In this document: positions 27,399 through 37,524 of the stretch, one piece after another
Layout: every line of letters begins with the position of its first letter
Numbering within the stretch: the stretch's first letter is position 1
Assembly (NCBI RefSeq): GCF_001999245.1
Contig: NZ_CP019630.1
Span: 4,307,001 to 4,371,000 of the forward strand
DNA: 64,000 nt
Direction of reading: 5' to 3'
Source: Roseibium algicola
GTDB taxonomy: Bacteria > Pseudomonadota > Alphaproteobacteria > Rhizobiales > Stappiaceae
Position numbers and translations under genes: made by a program
Notes under the pieces: generated by a model
Databases searched by the model: none
The model's input: the letters and a program-made list of their open reading frames with translations, nothing else
What the model was told of the DNA's origin: nothing

Positions 27399-28430
27399 TC
27401 ATGTCCCGGCGTTTGCGTTGCCAGGTTGGCCCATCGGGGCGTTGTTCCGGGTTTGCCGTGCGGCCGAAAAATCGCTCAAGATGCGTTGAGCGATCACCGG
27501 CGTGGCATCTATCGGCTCGTAGGTAGTGGTTTTCAGCGGACCTGGAAAGGGGTGAATGACACCCATGCGTCGCAAAGTCCCCAAAAACCGGGTGATCTTG
27601 TCGTGACCGCCGCTGGGCTCGAATACATGGACCGGCTTGCCGGTGGCTGTGGCCTCACCGATCATGTTCGTGGAATCGGCAGTGGCGATGATCGCATCTG
27701 CCTTGGCGAGATAGAGGCCGTAAGGATTGGGGGCGTCGCCTGTCCAGTAGAGGTGATTTCCCGATTTGGCCAATCCTGCAAGACCATAGGCCAATCCGGC
27801 CGGCGTGCGGCGGGAGGCTGTGATCATGAAATGCACATGTGCCGCATGTGCAAGCTCTCGCAGGCCGCTCAAAAGGCGGTTCTGGTCGTCTTCGGAAAAC
27901 CTGTGGTGCCGGCTGTCCCCGCCGACAAGAACCGCAACACGGGGCCGTGGAAGACCATCTATCTCGGCAACCTGCCGGCTGCGGAGTTCGGCCAGTGTTG
28001 CGGCGGAGAACTTGTGTGGGGACGTCGGTGTTACAAGGACGTTCCGTCCGCGCAGCTTGTCATGCTCGGGTACCCAGATGAGATCCGCTGCATCTGGTCC
28101 CATGCGCGGGTCTTTCAGGAACACGGTAAAGGTCTTGCCTCCCGAAAGGCGCTTGACCCGGCGCAGATACGGGACCGCCCGGCGGCCGGACGCGATGGCG
28201 ATATCAGGGTAGGGCGGGGCAATCGGGCTGCCGGGGCGGGTCTCCCGCTCGCGCAGATCGATCGGACCGAAGGGCATCAACCAGGTAAAGGGTGCACGTG
28301 GCGCTATGTGGCGTTCTTCAACAGGTGCGCCGAGGGCTTCGGCAACACCGCGGCACTGGGCAACATCGCCCGCCTTTCCATCGGTGAGGATCCAGAGGGA
28401 AGAAGGGGCTTTCTCCGGCGAAAAAGGCAT
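27399..28430 (-). CDS. ELM1/GtrOC1-family protein
   Basis: A 343-residue protein of the mitochondrial-fission ELM1 family, found widely in alphaproteobacteria. Features are LWILTDGKAGDVAQCRGVAEALG at the start, IAIASGRRAVPYLRRVKR, VLVGGDSRHHRFS and the C-terminal ATADSTNMIGEATATGKPVHVFE; the fold is a glycosyltransferase-B-like one. In bacteria a role in envelope glycan metabolism is likely but unproved. No strong ribosome site is near the ATG at 28430, so the start could be later. First gene of the probable elm1-trxB-lsrB unit, divergent from an Lrp-type gene. Confidence 0.8.
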   Translation of the reverse strand: MPFSPEKAPSSLWILTDGKAGDVAQCRGVAEALGAPVEERHIAPRAPFTWLMPFGPIDLRERETRPGSPIAPPYPDIAIASGRRAVPYLRRVKRLSGGKTFTVFLKDPRMGPDAADLIWVPEHDKLRGRNVLVTPTSPHKFSAATLAELRSRQVAEIDGLPRPRVAVLVGGDSRHHRFSEDDQNRLLSGLRELAHAAHVHFMITASRRTPAGLAYGLAGLAKSGNHLYWTGDAPNPYGLYLAKADAIIATADSTNMIGEATATGKPVHVFEPSGGHDKITRFLGTLRRMGVIHPFPGPLKTTTYEPIDATPVIAQRILSDFSAARQTRNNAPMGQPGNANAGT

Positions 28431-28631
28431 GTTTTGGAGAAGTTCCCCTATCGTAATCTTTCGAAATCGTGCGCAATTTTGTTATAGTCTTGCACAAACG
28501 CGCAAAAAATCATAACTCGGCACACAAATAGAGGTTAGCTTGGGATTCCGGTATCGGGCAAGGCGACAGTCTTGTGAAAGACCCGAATGCCCACAGCATG
28601 GCGCGTCATGCGAAGCGCGAAGGAGACAGGT

Positions 28632-29099
28632 TTGAAAGCGCGGCTCGATGCCATTGATTGGCAGATCCTGAAGGAATTGCAGGATGACGGACGGATGACC
28701 AATGTGGAATTGGCCCGTCGGGTCGGCATATCCGCTCCTCCCTGCCTGCGCCGGGTGCGCGCGCTGGAGGAAGCCGGGCTCATTCTGGGCTACCGGACCC
28801 TGCTTGATGAAAAGCAGCTCGGTTACGACGTGACAGCGTTTGCAATGGTCGGGCTGCACAGCCAGACCGAGGCGGATCTGATCGCCTTCGAACAGACGGT
28901 TCAGAACTGGCCGCTGGTGCGCGAAAGCTACATGCTTTCAGGTGAGGTCGACTTCCTGCTGAAATGCGTTTCGCCGGATCTGCAGACCTTCCAGAATTTC
29001 ATCATTCGCGAATTGACCGCTGCGCCCAACGTCGACAGCGTTCGTACGGCGTTGACAATCCGCCGAACAAAGGATGAGCCTGTCGTTCCAATCGATTGA
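28632..29099 (+). CDS. Lrp/AsnC-family regulator
   Basis: A 155-residue Lrp-type regulator: N-terminal helix-turn-helix (LDAIDWQILKELQDDGRMTN, then VELARRVGISAPPCLRRVRA) and a C-terminal RAM ligand domain (AFAMVGLHSQTEADL, YMLSGEVDFLLKCVSPDL). The TTG at 28632 follows AAGGAG by six bases and gives the family length; an ATG at 28608 is also in frame. It diverges from elm1. Ligand likely an amino acid; targets unknown, though the VOC gene 34 bp downstream may be co-transcribed. Confidence 0.9.
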   Translation: MKARLDAIDWQILKELQDDGRMTNVELARRVGISAPPCLRRVRALEEAGLILGYRTLLDEKQLGYDVTAFAMVGLHSQTEADLIAFEQTVQNWPLVRESYMLSGEVDFLLKCVSPDLQTFQNFIIRELTAAPNVDSVRTALTIRRTKDEPVVPID

Positions 29100-29133
29100 A
29101 GTCCGAACCGGCTGCAAGAAGGAACAAGACGCC

Positions 29134-29484
29134 ATGGCTGTGAAACGTGTCGTTGCCAACATCGCATCGCCGGATACCGGCAAGGCGCAAAGCTTCTACG
29201 GCGACGTGCTGGGCATGGACCTGGCGATGGATCATGGCTGGATCGTCACCTTTGCAGGCGAACGGGGGGCGGTGGCCCAGGTCAGCATTGCGGCGGAAGG
29301 CGGCGCGGGAACCCCCGTGCCCGATTTTTCGGTCGAAGTCGACAACCTTGAAGAAGTGCTGGAAAAAGTGCAGGCAAAAGGCCTCGGCATCGAATACGGC
29401 CCGGCAGATGAGCCCTGGGGAGTCAGGCGCTTTTACGTGCGCGACCCTTTTGGCCGCCTGGTGAATATCTTACAGCACGCGTGA
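29134..29484 (+). CDS. Glyoxalase/VOC-superfamily protein
   Basis: A 116-residue single VOC domain with two beta-alpha-beta-beta-beta modules: NIASPDTGKAQSFYGDVLGMDL and DFSVEVDNLEEVLEKVQAKG, ending RRFYVRDPFGRLVNILQHA. The metal ligands typical of glyoxalase I cannot all be assigned from sequence (the first module has no clear His ligand), so it may be a resistance or binding member of the family. AGAAGGAA precedes the ATG at 29134. It follows the Lrp gene closely and may be co-transcribed. Confidence 0.85.
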   Translation: MAVKRVVANIASPDTGKAQSFYGDVLGMDLAMDHGWIVTFAGERGAVAQVSIAAEGGAGTPVPDFSVEVDNLEEVLEKVQAKGLGIEYGPADEPWGVRRFYVRDPFGRLVNILQHA

Positions 29485-29525
29485 GGCGCTGCCTGCCGAT
29501 CCGGCAGGCAAGGGCGCCAACAAAC

Positions 29526-29987
29526 TCACGAAGCCAGTTTTTTCACTTTTTTCTGGAGACGCCGGATCAGGGAGATGTCCCTGAGAGCGGCGGTGACCAG
29601 TGTAAAGGCGACGGTCACCAGCAGGATGGTCGTCAGTGCCGCAACGGGCAGCATCTGGTCATAGTGGTAGCTGTCGAGCGCCTGGTCGACAGGCTCAATG
29701 CCGGAATAGAACCTGCTGCGTATCGTGTCGCTGTAGGTCGTTATGCCAAAGTTGCCATACTTCAGATATTGCAGACCGAAGACGACGAAGAAGACGGCAA
29801 CAGCCAGAGCGATCAGGTAACCAGCCATCCGCACGGCGAACACGAAGGAGCTTTCGTGGCGTTGCGCGACGAGGCGCTTGAACATCAGGCGTTCGCGTGC
29901 CGTGAGCCTGGAAAACAGAAACCAGCGGTATATCCATAACGGCACCGACGCGATCAACAACCATACAGCAATCGCGTTAAAGACCAT
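29526..29987 (-). CDS. Membrane protein with three helices
   Basis: A 153-residue inner-membrane protein: helix near residues 4-22 (AIAVWLLIASVPLWIYRWF), helix 50-75 (FAVRMAGYLIALAVAVFFVVFG), an exposed loop with Tyr-rich region, and a third helix near 112-135 (LPVAALTTILLVTVAFTLVTAA), ending in a basic coil. No family recognised. It converges with the VOC gene and diverges from nothing obvious. A real gene by its clean start and membrane pattern. Confidence 0.65.
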   Translation of the reverse strand: MVFNAIAVWLLIASVPLWIYRWFLFSRLTARERLMFKRLVAQRHESSFVFAVRMAGYLIALAVAVFFVVFGLQYLKYGNFGITTYSDTIRSRFYSGIEPVDQALDSYHYDQMLPVAALTTILLVTVAFTLVTAALRDISLIRRLQKKVKKLAS

Positions 29988-30246
29988 TGCAAATCCTCCG
30001 ACACTTTCCGGTTGTCAGCTTAACGGCTGTGTCGTGGACGTCAAAGGGAAAGCTCTGCTTTTGCTGCGACTTAAGGACAGTCGCAGAACGCGCGTACGTT
30101 GCCGGGGAGCTGTGCCAGGCAGGTCCGGGTTCAAAGGGAACCCGGACATTGAAACGGCCAGGGGCAATTTTCAGGCCTGCTAAGACCGGGGACGGTCCCT
30201 GCAAAGAGAGGCCAGACCGGGAAGGCTCAACACTGAAAGGCTGGGG

Positions 30247-30720
30247 TCAGACGAAGCGTACGTCCACGATCTCGTAAGACCGGGCACCGCCAGGGGCAGC
30301 AACTTCGACACTGTCGCCGATGGACTTGCCAATCAGGGCGCGGGCGATCGGAGAAGAAATAGAGACCTTGTTCTGCTTCACGTCGGATTCGACGTCGCCA
30401 ACGATCATGTATTTCTTTTCTTCTTCGGTGTCCTCGTCGATGAGGGTGACGGTCGCGCCGAATTTGACGATGTCGCCGGACAGCTTGGTCACATCAATGA
30501 TTTCAGCGCGGGACAGCTTGTCTTCCAGTTCCGAAATACGGCCTTCGTTCAGGCTCTGGGCTTCTTTAGCCGCATGGTATTCCGCATTTTCCGACAGGTC
30601 GCCATGCGCGCGTGCTTCAGCAATCGCCTCGACGATGCGCGGGCGCTCTACCGCGGTACGTTCCTTCAGCTCGTCCTGGAGCATCTTGTACCCGGCGGAG
30701 GTCATCGGAACTTTTTCCAT
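30247..30720 (-). CDS. greA: Transcription elongation factor GreA
   Basis: A 157-residue GreA that rescues backtracked RNA polymerase. The N-terminal coiled coil ([20 protein letters not shown] through the acidic-tip region [16 protein letters not shown]) and the C-terminal FKBP-like domain ([23 protein letters not shown]) are complete. Length is normal. It lies downstream of carB on the same strand, but a terminator at 30770-30814 separates the two. Co-location with carB is common in this order. Confidence 0.96.
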   Translation of the reverse strand: MEKVPMTSAGYKMLQDELKERTAVERPRIVEAIAEARAHGDLSENAEYHAAKEAQSLNEGRISELEDKLSRAEIIDVTKLSGDIVKFGATVTLIDEDTEEEKKYMIVGDVESDVKQNKVSISSPIARALIGKSIGDSVEVAAPGGARSYEIVDVRFV

Positions 30721-30769
30721 TGGTCTCAGACCTTCAGCTTATTGGGTCCCCCTAATCTCGAGGACCGCG

Positions 30770-30814
30770 CTTTGACAAAAACAAACCAAGCCGGGAAAGG
30801 CGCGCTTTCCCGGC
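30770..30814 (-). terminator. Terminator after carB
   Basis: On the minus strand GCCGGGAAAG pairs with CTTTCCCGGC (30790-30799 and 30805-30814, loop of five) and is followed by TTGGTTTGTTTTTG. It lies between the carB stop (30835) and the greA start (30720). Confidence 0.82.
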
Positions 30815-30834
30815 CGGTCACGAGTATAATAGCC

Positions 30835-33800
30835 TTAGCCGAAGTAGGATTGTAAAGGTCTTACTTCAAGGCTCCCAGCTTTATGGGCGGCAATGCCTTT
30901 CGCGGCAGCCACTGATCCTGCAAGGGTCGTGTAATACGGTACCTTGTTCAGAAGAGCCGCCCGGCGCATCGACCGGCTGTCGGAGATGGCCTGTGCGCCT
31001 TCGGTCGTATTGAAGACGAGCTGGACCTCACCGTTCTTGATAGCATCAACGATATGAGGGCGGCCTTCAAGAACCTTGTTGATCTTCTTCACCGCAATCC
31101 CCTTGTCCTCGAGGAACTTCTGGGTGCCGCCGGTGGCGATGATCGTGAAACCGCCGGCTTCCAGGCTGCGGACGGCGTCAAGCACGCCGGCCTTGTCTTC
31201 GTCGCGCATGGAAACGAAGACGGTGCCCTTGTCCGGAACCCCTGTGCCGCAGCCGATCTGGGACTTGGCAAAGGCCTTGCCGAAGGCAGTGTCGAGGCCC
31301 ATGACTTCGCCAGTCGAGCGCATTTCCGGTCCGAGGATCGTGTCGACGCCGGGGAAGCGGGCGAACGGGAAGACAGCTTCCTTGACCGCGATATGGTCGA
31401 GTTTCTTCTCGCTGAGGCCGAAGGAAGCCAGGCTTTCTCCTGCCATGATGCGGCTGGCGATCTTGGCGACCGGCGCACCGATCGTCTTGGCGACGAAGGG
31501 CACGGTGCGCGATGCGCGCGGGTTGACTTCCAGAACGAAGATCTCGCCGTTCTTGATGGCGTATTGCACGTTCATCAGGCCGCCGACTTCCAGTGCCAGA
31601 GCCAACGCCGTGGTCTGGCGCTTGAGTTCTTCAAGCATCTCTTCGCCGAGCGAGAACGGCGGCAGGGAGCAGGCGCTGTCGCCGGAATGGATGCCGGCTT
31701 CCTCGATGTGCTCCATGATGCCGCAGACGAACACGTCCTTGCCGTCGCAAAGGGCATCGACATCCACCTCGATCGCGCCGTCGAGATAGCGGTCGAACAG
31801 CAGCGGGTTGGTGCCCAGCACGGTGTTGATCTGGCCGGTCTTGTCGTTCGGGTACTTGGCCCGCACTTCCGCCGGGACCAGCTCCGGCAGGGTGCCGAGC
31901 AGATAGGAGTTGAGAGCTTCCTCGTCGCGAATGATCTGCATGGCACGGCCACCCAGGACATAGGACGGGCGGACCACCAGAGGCAGGCCGAGCTGACCGG
32001 CGATGAGGCGACCCTGTTCGACGGAATAGGCGATGCCGTTTTCCGGCTGCTTCATGTCGAGCTTGATCAGAAGCTTCTGGAACCGGTCACGGTCTTCGGC
32101 AAGATCGATCATGTCCGGTGAAGTGCCGAGGATCGGCACGTCCGCCTTGACCAGGGCCTGCGCCAGCTTGAGCGGGGTCTGGCCGCCGAACTGGACGATG
32201 ACGCCGTGCAGCGTGCCGTTCTCCTGCTCCTTGCGCATGATCTCCAGCACGTCTTCAGCGGTCAGCGGCTCGAAGTAGAGGCGGTCGGACGTGTCGTAAT
32301 CGGTGGAGACGGTTTCCGGGTTGCAGTTGACCATGATGGTCTCGTAGCCCGCGTCTTCCAGCGCGAAGGCGGCATGACAGCAGCAATAGTCGAACTCGAT
32401 ACCCTGGCCGATGCGGTTCGGACCGCCACCCAGAATGACCACCTTCTTCCGGTCGGACGGGTTCGCCTCGCACGCGGGCTGCCCCATGAAGGGAGCCTCG
32501 TAGGTGGAATACATATAGGCAGTCGGGGAGGCGAACTCGGCAGCGCAGGTGTCGATGCGCTTGTAGACCGGGTGCACGTCCAGCTGCTTGCGGAGCTTGG
32601 CAACGTCCGATGCATCGAGATCGGCAAGGCTTGCCAGGCGCGCGTCGGAAAAGCCCATGGCCTTCAGTTTGCGCAAGTTCGCGGCATCTTTCGGCAGGCC
32701 GAGCTTGCGGACCTTCGCTTCCATTTCTAGGATGGCTTCGATCTGCTCCAGGAACCAGGGATTGATGCCGCTGGCCTCGTAGATTTCCTCGACCGTCATG
32801 CCAAGGCGCATGGCCTGGGCGACGTTGAGAAGCCGGGTCGGTGTCGGTGTCGAGACGGCAGCGCGCAGGGCGTTGCGGTCGTCGCCCTGATCAAGGCCCG
32901 GGATTTCGGTTTCATCAAAGCCGTTCAGGCCCGTTTCCAGACCACGCAATGCCTTCTGCAGGCTTTCGTTGAAGGTCCGGCCAATGGCCATCACTTCGCC
33001 GACCGACTTCATGGCAGTGGTCAGGGTTGCTTCGGAGCCCGGAAATTTTTCGAAGGCGAAACGCGGGATCTTGGTGACCACGTAATCGATGGTCGGTTCG
33101 AACGATGCCGGGGTCGCGCCGCCGGTGATGTCGTTCTCCAGCTCGTCCAGCGTGTAGCCGACAGCAAGCTTGGCCGCGATCTTGGCAATCGGGAAGCCGG
33201 TTGCCTTGGAGGCCAGGGCGGAAGACCGCGACACGCGCGGGTTCATTTCGATGACGACCAGGCGGCCATTGTCCGGATTGACCGCGAACTGCACGTTCGA
33301 TCCGCCGGTTTCCACGCCGATCTCGCGCAGCACCGCAATCGAGGCGTCGCGCATGATCTGGTATTCCTTGTCGGTCAGCGTCAGGGCCGGCGCGACAGTG
33401 ATGGAATCACCGGTATGCACGCCCATCGGATCGACGTTCTCGATGGAGCAGATGATGATGCAGTTGTCCGCCGTGTCGCGGACCACTTCCATTTCATATT
33501 CCTTCCAGCCGAGCAGGCTCTCGTCGATCAGGACCTGACCGACCGGAGATGCGTCGATGCCGGAGCGGACGATGGTTTCGAATTCTTCCCGGTTATAGGC
33601 AACGCCACCGCCGGTGCCACCCAAAGTGAAGGCGGGACGGATGATGGCCGGCAGGCCGATCTCGTCGATGGCGCGCATGGCTTCAAGATAGCCTGCATTG
33701 CGGTCGTAACCGACGATCCGGCCGTTCTCGTCGTGAATTGCCGGGGAGGAGGCAATGGCCGCGCGCGGGTTTTCCAGGCCGATGACGTCCATCGCAGCCC

Positions 33801-34197
33801 GGAATTTTTCGCGGTCTTCAGCCTTTTCGATGACATCGGCGCGGGCGCCGATCATCTCCACGCCGTATTTTTCCAGAACACCCATCTGTTCCAGATCGAG
33901 TGCGCAGTTCAGCGCGGTCTGGCCGCCCATCGTCGGCAGAAGCGCGTCCGGGCGTTCCTTCTCGATGATCTTGGCCACCAGCTCGGGAGTGATCGGCTCG
34001 ATGTAGGTCGCGTCAGCCAGGTCCGGGTCGGTCATGATCGTCGCCGGGTTCGAGTTGACCAGGATGATGCGATACCCTTCCTCGCGCAGCGCCTTGCAGG
34101 CCTGGGTGCCCGAATAATCGAATTCACATGCCTGGCCGATGACAATCGGACCGGCACCAATAATCAGGATGGAAGAGATATCTGTGCGTTTTGGCAT
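30835..34197 (-). CDS. carB: Carbamoyl-phosphate synthase large subunit
   Basis: An 1120-residue CPSase large chain. Two homologous ATP-grasp halves are seen: the first begins [20 protein letters not shown], the second near residue 590 [20 protein letters not shown]; the oligomerisation region lies between, and the C-terminal MGS-like regulatory domain (about 970-1100) contains [15 protein letters not shown]. It makes carbamoyl phosphate for arginine and pyrimidine synthesis with carA. Unusually, carA is about 1.9 kb upstream, separated by an XRE gene, an AT-rich gap and a MerR gene on the other strand. Own terminator follows. Confidence 0.97.
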   Translation of the reverse strand: MPKRTDISSILIIGAGPIVIGQACEFDYSGTQACKALREEGYRIILVNSNPATIMTDPDLADATYIEPITPELVAKIIEKERPDALLPTMGGQTALNCALDLEQMGVLEKYGVEMIGARADVIEKAEDREKFRAAMDVIGLENPRAAIASSPAIHDENGRIVGYDRNAGYLEAMRAIDEIGLPAIIRPAFTLGGTGGGVAYNREEFETIVRSGIDASPVGQVLIDESLLGWKEYEMEVVRDTADNCIIICSIENVDPMGVHTGDSITVAPALTLTDKEYQIMRDASIAVLREIGVETGGSNVQFAVNPDNGRLVVIEMNPRVSRSSALASKATGFPIAKIAAKLAVGYTLDELENDITGGATPASFEPTIDYVVTKIPRFAFEKFPGSEATLTTAMKSVGEVMAIGRTFNESLQKALRGLETGLNGFDETEIPGLDQGDDRNALRAAVSTPTPTRLLNVAQAMRLGMTVEEIYEASGINPWFLEQIEAILEMEAKVRKLGLPKDAANLRKLKAMGFSDARLASLADLDASDVAKLRKQLDVHPVYKRIDTCAAEFASPTAYMYSTYEAPFMGQPACEANPSDRKKVVILGGGPNRIGQGIEFDYCCCHAAFALEDAGYETIMVNCNPETVSTDYDTSDRLYFEPLTAEDVLEIMRKEQENGTLHGVIVQFGGQTPLKLAQALVKADVPILGTSPDMIDLAEDRDRFQKLLIKLDMKQPENGIAYSVEQGRLIAGQLGLPLVVRPSYVLGGRAMQIIRDEEALNSYLLGTLPELVPAEVRAKYPNDKTGQINTVLGTNPLLFDRYLDGAIEVDVDALCDGKDVFVCGIMEHIEEAGIHSGDSACSLPPFSLGEEMLEELKRQTTALALALEVGGLMNVQYAIKNGEIFVLEVNPRASRTVPFVAKTIGAPVAKIASRIMAGESLASFGLSEKKLDHIAVKEAVFPFARFPGVDTILGPEMRSTGEVMGLDTAFGKAFAKSQIGCGTGVPDKGTVFVSMRDEDKAGVLDAVRSLEAGGFTIIATGGTQKFLEDKGIAVKKINKVLEGRPHIVDAIKNGEVQLVFNTTEGAQAISDSRSMRRAALLNKVPYYTTLAGSVAAAKGIAAHKAGSLEVRPLQSYFG

Positions 34198-34368
34198 CTC
34201 GGCTCGCAGCTCGCAGCGGCCTTTCCGGACAGCGGGCTCGCTATTCGGTCTGGCTCGGACATGAGGGTATGACTATGTTGGCTGAGCGCGTCTTATAGGG
34301 AAAAGCTGCGCAGGAGGGAACCCCGCCAGGGCGTGAAAGTCGACCTTTTGCGAGCTAAAATCACGACT

Positions 34369-34647
34369 TTATTCCGGCTTGGCAATTTCGGCGGGTAACG
34401 GGATCGTTGTCTGGCCGTCAAAGTCGCCGATCCCTTCCGACAATGCATAGCAGGCAAGGCGGATGGATTTGGGAATTTCAACGGGTCGCCCGTCGCGATT
34501 TCCCTTTTCGTAATACTGGATCATGCGCTTCTTCAGGCCCAGACGGTCTGCCGCATCCTTCTGCTTGAGCCCGAGTGCTCGCCGCCAATGGCGGAACTGC
34601 TGCGGGGTCATGCCGGGCATGGTGTCTTTGGATTTTGAATCGGCCAT
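34369..34647 (-). CDS. XRE-type helix-turn-helix protein, 92 aa
   Basis: A 92-residue DNA-binding protein with a single HTH (TPQQFRHWRRALGLKQKDAA, DRLGLKKRMIQYYEKGNRDG), the XRE/Cro-like class. A C-terminal tail with PKSIRLACYALSEGIGDFDG completes it. It sits between carB and the AT-rich gap, on the same strand as carB. A TTGACA-like -35 lies near 34738-34743 upstream on the minus strand. Targets are not known; perhaps the AT-rich region. Confidence 0.82.
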   Translation of the reverse strand: MADSKSKDTMPGMTPQQFRHWRRALGLKQKDAADRLGLKKRMIQYYEKGNRDGRPVEIPKSIRLACYALSEGIGDFDGQTTIPLPAEIAKPE

Positions 34648-35517
34648 TTCGTCTTATTCCAGAATACCTTGGTTGCGGGCATCCCCTTGCGGGTTCGCTC
34701 GTCCGGTACTTCTGACAAAAATAACCTTGCTCATCGCTTGTCAATCGAGAAGTGCACAATGTGCTCTTTTGCGTCGATGGAGGTGGTTGAATTTGATGGT
34801 AAAATTGACCGTGTGGACAAAAAATTGATATACTTGTTCGGTGCCGTAACGGTTGGTCAAATAAGTGATAAGCTTAGATTTTTCCTTATCTTTTCATGAG
34901 GAGTAAGGCGGAATTGATATTCGCGCATAGCGGGTATTGTTGCGTATGTAGCGTTCATTTTCGTCTCGCGGATCACGATTCGTGAACTTTTTTGCCTACA
35001 TAGTATCTAAGGCAAATTCACTAATTGTAATAATCCTCAGGGTTAGGAGTAAGCGAACTAAGTAATTTTCCCTTGGTCGTTGCCGTGAGGTAAAGAAAAT
35101 TTATTGTGGATTTATATATTCAAGAAAAGTCTAGTTCTTATATTCAGATTATCGATAATTAATATTTGTTCGCGTTTTGGCTAAAGTGCCCCTGAATAAA
35201 CATTCGTAGTTGCGTGTCCTTTCTCGTAGGTTTTTAGTTTTAGTTTTCGCATAACTGAAACTTCCGTAAAAACTGGGCAATATTCCTAAATTTGGCGTAG
35301 ATTTTAACTGTCGATCCGGTGTATTAGACTACTGCTTAGTCTCCTATGAGTTTGGCGTTGGGAGCTTCTGAAGCGAAGAGCATTGCGCTTCAAGCTGCGG
35401 GGGCTGTAATTGCGGTGCTAGTGGGACCTGATGAACCGGAGGTGGGACCGGCGAGTCGGGAGCGCAGCAAGACCCAGCCAGACTTGGAACAAAAAAGACA
35501 AGATCGGGCTTAAAAGT
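34648..35517. other. AT-rich region without a gene between the XRE and MerR genes
   Basis: About 870 bp; from roughly 34760 to 35340 the composition is strongly AT-rich compared with the rest of the window. No reading frame above 60 codons looks coding. Directly before the MerR gene the base composition rises again (35346-35513) but still lacks a ribosome site. It separates carB from carA and may be acquired DNA or a regulatory or structural region. Confidence 0.6.
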
Positions 35518-35955
35518 ATGAACAATGTAGCAACCAAGATGGTCGTGGTGCCGGATATTGCCGGGCCAGGACAAGAAGTGATGCTTGACGATCGCGCTCT
35601 CGCGATCTCGGAAATGTCCGAGCGGTTCGACGTAACCCTCAGGACGCTTCGTTTCTACGAAGAAAAGGGTCTTCTCAATCCGGTTCGCAAGGGCGCACGC
35701 CGTTTCTACGGTCCTCGTGACGTTTCGCGGATGCGGGTAATCCTGCAGGCCAAGAAGATCGGCCTCACGCTTGCCGAAATCCGCCGGGTGATCAAGCTGG
35801 TGGAAGGCAACGGCAAACGGGAAGACCAGTTCAAGGAACTTCAGGAAATCTGCCTTGCGCAACAGGAAATCCTGGTGGAGCAGAAGCAGATGCTTGACGA
35901 GCAGATCGCAGAAGTCGGTCAGATCCTGACGGCATTTGACGAACTGATCGGATAA
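35518..35955 (+). CDS. MerR-family regulator
   Basis: A 145-residue MerR-family protein. After about 25 extra residues, the winged helix reads DRALAISEMSERFDVTLRTL, RFYEEKGLLNPVRKGARRFY, with the second wing GPRDVSRMRVILQAKKIGLT; a long coiled coil follows (LKELQEICLAQQEILVEQKQMLDE). No cysteines occur in the C-terminal part, so it is not a thiol-type metal sensor. The ATG at 35518 has no strong ribosome site. A very stable terminator follows. It lies, on the plus strand, between carB and carA, both on the minus strand. Confidence 0.85.
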   Translation: MNNVATKMVVVPDIAGPGQEVMLDDRALAISEMSERFDVTLRTLRFYEEKGLLNPVRKGARRFYGPRDVSRMRVILQAKKIGLTLAEIRRVIKLVEGNGKREDQFKELQEICLAQQEILVEQKQMLDEQIAEVGQILTAFDELIG

Positions 35956-35978
35956 AGCTTCCGGCATCAGTTATCAAA

Positions 35979-36012
35979 AAACCCCGGCGTGCACTGCACG
36001 CCGGGGTTTTTT
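35979..36012. terminator. Terminator between the MerR gene and carA
   Basis: CCCCGGCGTG (35982-35991) pairs with CACGCCGGGG (35997-36006), with A-runs before and T-runs after (TTTTTT at 36007-36012). Strong and usable from both strands; carA ends on the minus strand at 36107. Confidence 0.9.
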
Positions 36013-36106
36013 ATTTGAGACAATGCTGCATTCCGGTGGCGAAGTGGCGTTGGCCGGCTGGTTCGTCGGCCAAACGCTTGTCTGCATTTCCCGGGGCCTG
36101 AGTAGG

Positions 36107-37291
36107 TCAGGCTGCCGATTTCGCGCTTTCCATCAGGTCGGTGAACCGCTTGAACAGGTAGTGGCTGTCACGCGGGCCGGGGGATGCTTCCGGGTGATAC
36201 TGGACGGAAAACACGGGTTTGTCCTTCATCGCCAGACCACAGTTGGATCCGTCGAACAGGGACACATGGGTCTGCTGAACGTTGTCCGGCAGACTGTCCG
36301 CATCCACCGCGAAACCATGGTTCATCGACGTGATTTCAACCTTGCCGGTGGTATGGTCGAATACCGGATGATTGGCGCCATGGTGTCCCTGGTGCATCTT
36401 GAGGGTCTTGCCGCCAAGCGCCAGTGCGAGCATCTGGTGGCCAAGGCAGATCCCGAACGTGGGAACGCCCGCATCGACAATCTTTCTGATCATCGGTACT
36501 GCGTAGTCGCCCGTTGCGGCCGGATCACCGGGGCCGTTTGACAGGAACACGCCATCGGGCGCTTGCGCCAGAACGTCATCCGCCGTCGCGGTCGCGGGGA
36601 GAACCGTGACCTCGCAGCCGGCGTCAGCCAGAAGGCGCAGGATGTTGCGCTTGATGCCGTAGTCGATGGCAACGACCTTGAACTTGCCGGCCTTTGCCTC
36701 GCCGTAGCCCTCGTCCCATTTCCAGGTCGTCTGGTGCCACTGGTGCGACTGGGTGGTGGAAGCGTCCTTGGCAAGGTCCATACCCACCAGGCCGGGCCAG
36801 TTTCTGGCGGCCGTTTTCAGGGCATCGACATCGAATTTGCCGTCCGGCGAATGGGCGATCACGCCGTTGGGCACGCCTTTTTCCCGGATCAGTGCGGTCA
36901 GCGCGCGGGTGTCGATGCCGCTGATGCCGATCAGGTTGCGGCTCTTCAGCCACGCATCGAGATGTTTTGCCGCCCTGTAGTTGGCCGGATCGGTGATGGC
37001 GGCTGCCAGCACAACGCCGCGGATGCCGCTGTCTGCGGCCATGTTGACCGTCTCGATGTCTTCATCGTTGGTGCCGACATTGCCAATATGCGGAAATGTG
37101 AAGGTGATGATCTGACCGGAATAGGATGGGTCAGTCAGGATCTCCTGGTAACCGGTCATTGCCGTATTAAAGCAAATCTCACCAACGGCTTGGCCGGTTG
37201 CGCCGAGGCCCTGTCCCTCGATTACACTGCCGTCGGAGAGCACAAGCAAGGCGGTCGCCGGGGTCTCGGACCATGCGTCTGCAGTCGTCAT
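36107..37291 (-). CDS. carA: Carbamoyl-phosphate synthase small subunit
   Basis: A 394-residue glutamine-amidotransferase chain that hydrolyses glutamine and feeds ammonia to CarB. The class I GATase triad is complete: catalytic cysteine in GICLGHQMLALALGG, histidine and glutamate in QYHPEASPGP. The N-terminal CPSase_sm domain (LLVLSDGSVIEGQGLG, ITFTFPHIGNVGTN) precedes it. The start at 37291 is preceded by GGAAA and removes 25 upstream codons. It is not adjacent to carB. Confidence 0.96.
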   Translation of the reverse strand: MTTADAWSETPATALLVLSDGSVIEGQGLGATGQAVGEICFNTAMTGYQEILTDPSYSGQIITFTFPHIGNVGTNDEDIETVNMAADSGIRGVVLAAAITDPANYRAAKHLDAWLKSRNLIGISGIDTRALTALIREKGVPNGVIAHSPDGKFDVDALKTAARNWPGLVGMDLAKDASTTQSHQWHQTTWKWDEGYGEAKAGKFKVVAIDYGIKRNILRLLADAGCEVTVLPATATADDVLAQAPDGVFLSNGPGDPAATGDYAVPMIRKIVDAGVPTFGICLGHQMLALALGGKTLKMHQGHHGANHPVFDHTTGKVEITSMNHGFAVDADSLPDNVQQTHVSLFDGSNCGLAMKDKPVFSVQYHPEASPGPRDSHYLFKRFTDLMESAKSAA

Positions 37292-37524
37292 GTCTTGTTT
37301 CCAGATCTTGTTGGTGACATCATGCGCTGCAGGAAGGGCGTCTGCGGCGGGCTGGAAAGCCCGCAAAAGGCCGCCTGCATTAAGCGCGGGACTCTATGGG
37401 AAGCGGCTTGGATCGTCAATATTGATCCTCTGAAAAAAGATCTTTAAAATTCAATGGCTTGGCTGAGAAAATGGAATGGCGCCCCTGAGCGCCGGGCCTC
37501 AGCGCGGCAGGGGTGGGGTGAACC

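Noticed and set aside
31054..32121. Long plus-strand open frames opposite carB
   Set aside because: Shadows of a well-conserved gene on the minus strand, with no independent signals.
34753..34766. GCACAATGTGC dyad upstream of the XRE gene as its operator
   Set aside because: The dyad is short and occurs once; there is not enough to link it to the XRE protein.
35346..35513. 55-codon frame directly before the MerR gene
   Set aside because: No ribosome site, no recognisable protein, and it overlaps the probable leader of the MerR gene.
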